NCBI GenBank assembly: GCA_036852015.1
Contig: JAANDG010000163.1
Location: forward strand, 186,001 to 250,000
Reading direction: 5' to 3'
From: Pelodera strongyloides
Lineage: Eukaryota > Nematoda > Chromadorea > Rhabditida > Rhabditidae
DNA: 64,000 nt
Shown here: positions 59,801-64,000 of the stretch, one piece after another
How the letters are laid out: each line of letters begins with the position of its first letter
How positions within the stretch are numbered: the stretch's first letter is position 1
The notes under the pieces: model-generated
Seen by the model: the letters and a program-made list of their open reading frames with translations, nothing else
Databases searched by the model: none
Told to the model about the DNA's origin: nothing
Translations under genes and position numbers: made by a program

Positions 59801-61079
59801 TTTTTTATAGTGGGGCAATATGTTTCACCGGTTATGCACGAGACTGCTAGCGGAATCCAAATTAGCATCGAACCAATACAAAAGTGATTCGGTATTCGGC
59901 ATGGTACTGAAGAATAATTAGAAATCAACCCACCGCAAGGCAATTAATACCATCTGGCACATCTTTCCGAAAGAGCGTCGTATTCTGGTAGAAGTCATAG
60001 GCAATTATATGCGACTCGGTTCCAATTATTAAGACTTCATATCCGTCACCGAACGGCGCGACGGCAATACAACGAATTTGATCAGTAATATGTAGGGAGG
60101 ACTCGCTACCTAAAGGAAGCTATTTAATAGTTAGTTAAAGGGTCAGGCACTCGTTTTTTAACGAGAATGAAGTGCTCAAATAGTTCCCTTTTATCGAACG
60201 ACGTCGTATTGATTTCCGAACAACAAGCTTTGCAAAGCAAAAGCTTTTGATTGGAAGGAGTAAATCAATATAAAACAACTGTATACTACGATCCAAATTT
60301 TTGATAGAATTGATAGTTTTATATATATTTACTCCTTCCAGTTAAAAGCTTTTGCTTTGTAAAACATGTTTTTCGGGATTTAATACCGTCATCTTTCGAT
60401 TAAAGGAAACTAGGTGAGCACTTCATTCTCGTGAGCCTACTCCTTTAAACGAATTTTTCTAAACTGCACATTCAATTTGTATGTAATATGTATGATGTAT
60501 GTGCAAGCTTGAAATAAAGGTGAAAACACATGGAAAACATCCATGTTATAAGTAAAAAGAGTAAACGTCTGGCGCGAAAAAAAACCCCAGTGCTTTCAGA
60601 AACAATTGACACGCATGTACGTTTTTTGGGCCAACACAAATCTCAATGCTATTGACAACAAAAGTTATTGCTTCAGATAGGAAACCAACTTTCGAGGTTG
60701 TCAACCAAAAACATTTAAAGCGAAATACCGGCGTGTTCTTGAAACACATCGAGCACACCAGCATTCTTATGCCGATTATGCAAATGAACATTAATTAGAA
60801 TAAAAAATAGAGATAAATTCGAGCAAATTTGCATAAATACGTAGAAAAATCAACTGTCCACGATGTGTTTCAAAAACCGGCCAGTATTTCGCTTTGACAT
60901 ACTATTTTCAATTCCTACTTTTGAGTATAATCTTATTTGCAGTTGACACAGCTATAAGCGTTTCCTTTTCGTTGGGCTCTAGTTTTCCCGTAGTAACGCA
61001 CGTGCCCTGGACACGGCTATTTAGCGAAAAGCTGAACGCGCTGTGTAGGTCCATACCTAAATCTAGCGAATATTTTCAT
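47883..61079 (-). CDS. bbs-2: BBS2, BBSome subunit (20-exon model, 691 residues)
   Basis: BBS2 is a core subunit of the BBSome, the coat that moves membrane cargo in cilia. Exons, 5' to 3': 61057-61079, 60919-61016, 59934-60109, 59513-59671, 59035-59141, 58373-58523, 57971-58106, 57498-57589, 57254-57325, 56886-57032, 56769-56822, 56411-56493, 55992-56052, 55765-55836, 55286-55368, 54908-54971, 54477-54614, 53949-54061, 53080-53228, 47883-47980. All phases agree, and the length is close to the ~720 of vertebrate BBS2. Landmarks: [10 protein letters not shown] + [13 protein letters not shown] and [18 protein letters not shown] (beta-propeller), DGK + [20 protein letters not shown] and [17 protein letters not shown] (middle domains), [16 protein letters not shown] near the C-terminus. 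Weakest are the first exon, 56769-56822, the acceptor of 56411-56493 (56512 is an alternative) and 55992-56052. The last intron (47981-53079) contains a whole PP1 gene on the other strand. Confidence 0.93.
48060..48178 (+). repeat. Dispersed repeat H, copy 3 (in BBS2 last intron)
   Basis: Same word order as 47032-47160, including CAGGACCTCTGCGGAACATG and GGTGCACGCTCTTGAAGCGT. Confidence 0.8.
48341..48512. mobile_element. Fold-back element F, copy 2
   Basis: GCCGTATTCACCAACACGCA and TGTTGGTGAATACGGC ends with CCTCCCCAGGGAGCTAAAGA inside; one inner segment is duplicated. Confidence 0.82.
48672..48830. repeat. GC-rich palindromic module, second copy
   Basis: Contains GCCGCGTAGTTTGCAAACTACGCGGC and CGCGGCTGGCTACGCG words shared with 5855-6115 (core AGTTTGCAAACT palindrome in both). 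Confidence 0.78.
48835..49065. repeat. Dispersed GC-rich repeat (CTGGGCGAAGCC type)
   Basis: Words such as CTTCGCCCGG, GGCGAACACTGGGCGAAG and AACCTGGCGAGAGTCCGGCG. Related, weaker words are at 43360-43420 and 44870. The overlapping open frames in both strands are not genes. Confidence 0.5.
49659..52370 (+). CDS. Serine/threonine phosphatase PP1 catalytic subunit, nematode GSP-3/4 (sperm) class
   Basis: PP1 catalytic subunit, 308 residues. Exons: 49659-49736, 49810-49926, 50138-50271, 50374-50497, 50740-50840, 51082-51163, 51448-51590, 51733-51799, 52290-52370 (TAA). All phases match. The metal-centre motifs are intact: GDIHGQ (exon 2), GDYVDRG (exon 3), RGNHE (exon 4), CMHGGLSP (exon 5), ARAHQ (exon 7) and [11 protein letters not shown] (exon 8). 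The start [16 protein letters not shown], the stretch [20 protein letters not shown] and the absence of a long C-terminal tail match GSP-3/GSP-4, the nematode PP1s needed for sperm development and motility; ubiquitous PP1 reads differently there. The gene sits wholly in the last intron of BBS2 on the opposite strand. Several introns are made of imperfect TACCGTAT-type repeats. Confidence 0.95.
49935..50135. repeat. TACCG-rich simple repeat in PP1 intron 2
   Basis: About 15 imperfect steps of TATTACCG / GTTACCG / GGTACCG. Similar GTAC-rich sequence fills intron 5 (50840-51060). Intron 3 has repeated GCATGCA words. Confidence 0.8.
52048..52220. mobile_element. Fold-back element in PP1 intron 8 (TTTATAAGCAC ends)
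   Basis: TTTATAAGCAC / GTGCTTATAAA ends, with CCCCGTGGAAAGTG / CACTTTCCACGG inner arms. Confidence 0.75.
52749..52754 (+). terminator. Polyadenylation signal AATAAA of the PP1 gene
   Basis: About 380 nt after the stop and about 330 nt before the penultimate BBS2 exon (53080) on the other strand. Confidence 0.5.
53253..53845. mobile_element. Large inverted repeat (CCATTTGGTGACC family) filling a BBS2 intron
   Basis: Arms of about 150 bp at 53253-53410 and 53700-53845 are inverted copies (AAACTTGGTCACGAAG / GCGACCAAGTTTCATC region) with a ~290-bp middle. It occupies most of the intron between BBS2 exons 53080-53228 and 53949-54061. Related words are at 1-110 and 45270-45420. Confidence 0.72.
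54079..54249. mobile_element. TTAA MITE family A, copy 11, 17 nt from a BBS2 acceptor
   Basis: TTAA + AGCGAAATACTGGCCGG at the left; AAAACCGACAGGTATTTCGCT at the right with TTAA. The next BBS2 exon (minus) begins at 54061. Confidence 0.88.
55386..55556. mobile_element. Near-perfect hairpin TTAA MITE (family D), 17 nt from a BBS2 acceptor
   Basis: TTAA + AGCGAAATGCCAGCTCC and its exact inverse. The ~80-nt arms differ only in a short A/T stretch (TTTGGAAAA against TTTTAAAAA) and at the loop edge, around an ~11-nt loop. The BBS2 exon 55286-55368 follows on minus. Confidence 0.92.
58138..58340. repeat. CT-rich microsatellite in a BBS2 intron
   Basis: Imperfect (CT)n with T and A interruptions over 200 bp; the LSLSLS open frames are artefacts. 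Confidence 0.92.
58781..58920. mobile_element. Fold-back element F, copy 3 (BBS2 intron)
   Basis: GCCGTGTTCACCAACACGCA / TGTGTTGGTGAA ends with CTCCCTGGGGAGGCC inside. Confidence 0.82.
59327..59501. mobile_element. TTAA MITE family A, copy 13, 11 nt from a BBS2 donor
   Basis: TTAA + AGCGAAATACCGCCGG at the left and AAAACCGGTCGGTGTTTCGCT at the right with TTAA. BBS2 exon 59513-59671 (minus) ends at 59513. Confidence 0.88.
60135..60448. mobile_element. TTAA fold-back MITE (TTAAAGGGTCAGGCACTCG ends)
   Basis: Inverted arms include GAGAATGAAGTGCTCA / TGAGCACTTCATTCTC and CAAGCTTTGCAAAGCAAAAG / AAAAGCTTTTGCTTTG. TTAA on both sides. It is 25 nt from the BBS2 exon at 59934-60109. Confidence 0.82.
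60715..60896. mobile_element. TTAA MITE family A, copy 14
   Basis: TTAA + AGCGAAATACCGGCGTG at the left; AAAACCGGCCAGTATTTCGCT at the right, where the TTAA has become TTGA. It is 22 nt from the donor of BBS2 exon 60919-61016. Confidence 0.85.
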
Positions 61080-61344
61080 TTTTATAATAGTAGTAGGAAA
61101 AAAAACCAGCAAGGAACTTGGCAAAATAATAGTATTCTGCAAGTACAAAACAAGAAGCAAGGAAATTCTTTATTAGAAACAATCAACTGTGTAAAGACTA
61201 AAGAGAACAAGTATTTTCATAAATTAATCAAAAAAAGGCTGATTATAACCAGAAATATTCCAGTAATTGAATAATCTGTTGCTAGAATAAGTCAAATTTA
61301 CATTAGTTTCATCGAGGAAAAGGTAAGAAACTTTATATTGAAGG

Positions 61345-61498
61345 TTAAAGCGAAATACCGGCCGGTTATTGAAACATCGTACGCAAATGAACATAGTTTG
61401 GAATAAAAATTGAGCTAAATCCGAGCAAATTAGAATAACTACGTGGAAATTCACTTGTCCACGTTGCGTTTCAAAAACCGGCCAGCATTTCGCTTTAA
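61345..61498. mobile_element. TTAA MITE family A, copy 15, between X-box and BBS2 start
   Basis: TTAA + AGCGAAATACCGGCCGG at the left; AAAACCGGCCAGCATTTCGCT at the right, then TTAA. Shortened interior. Confidence 0.88.
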
Positions 61499-61572
61499 AG
61501 CATTAGTTAACCTTTAATAAACATTCATGTCGGGACTGCATACTGAAAGCCTAGGCCACGGCTCACTACTTC

Positions 61573-61586
61573 GTTACCCTGGTTAC
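61573..61586 (-). promoter_or_regulatory. Candidate X-box (RFX/DAF-19 site) upstream of BBS2
   Basis: On minus: GTAACCAGGGTAAC. It fits 13 of 14 positions of the nematode X-box GTHNYYATRRNAAC that drives ciliary genes, including bbs genes. It is about 490 nt above the ATG, but a 154-bp MITE lies between. A CTTTCAG acceptor about 25 nt downstream (near 61548) could mark a 5' UTR exon or trans-splice site much closer to it. Confidence 0.6.
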
Positions 61587-63138
61587 CAGGCAGACTCCAG
61601 CAGCGCGCGAAGCTATAGAATTTGAAAATGTGAACAACAAAGTTGGATACATTAATATCTGAGGAACGAAATCATTTGGATGAAGAACAAGGGCACACTG
61701 CGTATAAAAAGATGAAGTGTACCGGGTTATATCAACCGAATCCGCAGAAACGGTGCACCTGGGTCCGGTTCATTTCTGAAGCCACACTGCGTATGTATTA
61801 ATTATATATTAATATTAATATAAAGCATAATATAAAGCCTACTACTTTTAGGATTTCTCAATAGCTTAGGTCATTACTGCTCGATAAAATGAAAATATTT
61901 GAAAAACTAATTTTATTTTCACTTTGGGCATGTTGTAACAGTTGAAAGATTCAATCAGAGGGATGTTCTTGTGTTATCATGTAGCTTGTTATGTAGTTTG
62001 CAAGTATGCCCGATTTTCCTTGTTATTATCGAAAAAATTACCGTATCTTGGCACTACACGAAAAATATCTACAGGCAGTTTTTACCCGTCCGATCGCCAC
62101 GGGACCATTTGTTCAACAAAAAAATTATGGTAAATTGCACACAATTTTGCGAATTGATACTTGCAAGTATTAATTGCTGTTGTGGTCGACGCGTTTCAAA
62201 AAACCAGCCGGTATTTCGCTTTAGGGGTAACCTCGGGAACGTGGGTATTTTCTGTATGTGCAATAAATTATATTAATTTCAGAAATTCCAACAGGTATTG
62301 AGTACAATGAACAATTAAAAAAAACTGATCCTCGCTACACATACTGACGATGACAAAAAATAGTTATTTAATAAAAATTCCAATAAAAAATATTTCTTGT
62401 ATTACAACTGTATCCTAATTCCTTCCCTGTACTTCTTGAGTGTTTCACACTTCCATTAACCATTATGCATTCGTAGTCAGCTACTCTTCCGCATTTGAAT
62501 TACGCAAACCCCTTAAATTCACTGCAACGTCCCACAAAATTCAAACAAAATACAACAACCTTTTATAAACCTTACTAAACGGACAGACAAGGAATTGACT
62601 TAATATTATTGATGAACCGGTAACAGGACAGAAGGGGCGGTAATAATTTACAAATACAAATCAACATTGCTCCAGGACTATTTCTAGTTTCAAGTTTTAA
62701 ATCTCAACAGTTATTCATCAAACGAGAAATATTCATAGGTATAATCCTACAGCCAAAACATGCATGTGGAAGAAAAAAGGAAAAAATACTAAAACGTCAA
62801 AAGCAGTGCAAAATGAATTCTAAGCAAATATGCAAACAAATAATGAAAGATACCAAAACAAGGGTGAAACAAAAGCACTACCCACTCCAGAAGTCAGAAC
62901 CCGACATTATTCATTATAATTCGCTAGGAACGATAAATGCAATAGTTATTCCATTAAGCTATTATTATAGCAACCACAATTTCAAGACTTATTTTATCAA
63001 ACTAAACTCATCAACCAGCTATATCTACAATTCTTCCTCTGGAGTAGGTGGTGCATCTATGCAAGGTGTAGAGCAAGTAGATTCCTCAGAAAACCCAAGT
63101 CAATGATAGGATCACAGATATCAACAATCAGTCAGTCT
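61587..63138. other. Upstream region of BBS2; no further gene seen
   Basis: AT-rich. Contains the right half of a family A MITE (about 62185-62224, CGTTTCAAAAAACCAGCCGG then ATTTCGCTTTA). No exon recognised. Confidence 0.45.
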
Positions 63139-63267
63139 CTATCTTCTATACTTGCCGTACTTATCCTTTCCTTGTGGCTGTTTCAATCCCTTTCCACGGG
63201 CCAGGTCCTCTTCATTCACATCCGAATCATCGTCGCTATCATCACTGCTCTCCACGCCACCTTTCTT
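63139..63267 (-). CDS. Probable terminal exon of an unidentified gene, acidic then basic
   Basis: Entered through CTTATTTAG at 63268, it reads 42 codons to TAG. A Ser/Asp/Glu-rich stretch (ESSDDSDDDSDVNEEDL) is followed by a basic tail (GKGLKQPQGKDKYGKYRR). It has no ATG, so it must continue in exons at higher coordinates, partly beyond the window. Acidic-then-basic tails are common in nuclear proteins, but I do not recognise the family. A possible preceding exon fragment (..GEERDQ) lies near 63350-63385 but is too short to trust. Confidence 0.5.
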   Translation of the reverse strand, partial: KKGGVESSDDSDDDSDVNEEDLARGKGLKQPQGKDKYGKYRR

Positions 63268-64000
63268 CTAAATAAGAAAGGAATTAATTAATTAATTACA
63301 AACTCGTACTCAATCGTCACTAAAGCCTAAGCATAAGCCTAAACTTCCGTCACTGATCTCGCTCCTCGCCTGCTTCCTTCAGAATAATAAGAATTAGGAT
63401 ACAACTAATAATACTAAAACCAACGACAAGCCTAAACTTGGTTTTTTACACTTGGTTGGGATACTGGTATTTAGTTGAACGGTACGCAATTTATGAATTC
63501 TTATATATTTGCTCTCTTCGAATAAAGAAATAAATTGGGTGCAAATCGCGCCAACAGTATTGGAAAAGTAGTGAACCAGTTCGAGTTCGACGATATATGT
63601 GAATCTAATATCTAATACATTTGTGAAAAATGAAGCTCATGTTTCTGTACAACTCAAATGTGCCTTCTGTTGTTTACTGTTGTTTGCTATACTATACTAG
63701 TCGTAGACAAACACTCAAAAAAGGTACGATAATTAGGGAGAATATAAAAATAATCATATTGAAGTAGTACCAATAAATTACGCCAAAAGAATGAGACAAA
63801 CTTACAACCGTTTCAAGTAATTAACATCCATACATTTAATATAAAAAAGCCAATGTAGCCTCGAACAAGAGGAATATCAAATTCTTAATTCTTACCCAAA
63901 GAATGACAAAAAAAGAGAGAGCGAAGCTCAAACTTTACTAAATTGCAAATACAAACACAAAACAACTAAAGCCGTATTTTGCATACGATACCAATGAATT
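63268..64000. other. No further feature recognised
   Basis: AT-rich; presumably intron of the gene ending at 63139. Degenerate GCCTAA words appear near 63325-63345. Confidence 0.4.

Overview
The window is nuclear DNA from a nematode. It has spliced genes with TTTCAG-type acceptors, an internal block of the nematode telomere hexamer (GCCTAA/TTAGGC) near 25.66 kb, a protein phosphatase whose sequence matches the nematode sperm-specific GSP-3/GSP-4 class, and a nematode-type globin. I cannot place the genus. Most of the 64 kb is intronic or intergenic and is packed with short inverted-repeat elements.

Layout. 0.2-4.9 kb: a decayed Penelope-like retroelement (minus strand) whose GIY-YIG nuclease lies N-terminal to the reverse transcriptase. 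5-14 kb: no convincing genes; GC-rich minisatellites and fold-back elements. 14.5-33.7 kb: a globin gene on plus, stretched by introns full of MITEs (short non-autonomous inverted-repeat DNA transposons), a 3-kb TTAA element and the telomere-like block. 35.0-35.6 kb: a small Gly/Tyr-rich protein gene (minus). 37.1-43.8 kb: scattered in-frame exons of a likely multi-pass membrane protein of chemoreceptor type (minus). One of its introns holds a 3.5-kb composite: nine copies of a 288-bp unit with a tRNA-like core, interrupted by a 1.1-kb fold-back element carrying two further tRNA-like copies, all between 13-bp direct repeats. 47.9-61.1 kb: a full-length BBS2 (BBSome subunit) gene on minus, modelled as 20 coding exons and 691 codons with consistent phases. 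A complete 9-exon PP1 catalytic subunit gene (49.66-52.37 kb, plus) lies inside the last BBS2 intron on the opposite strand. 63.1 kb: one probable terminal exon of another minus-strand gene.

The main mobile component is a set of TTAA-target MITE families. Their outer ends all start TTAAAG, they nest by sharing a TTAA, and in BBS2 they often sit 10-30 nt from splice sites. The genes are not an operon. BBS2 (ciliated cells) and the nested sperm-type PP1 would be expected in different tissues, so the nesting may matter for interference between opposing transcripts.

Exon models come from reading splice signals and reading-frame phase by eye; no alignment or RNA data were available.
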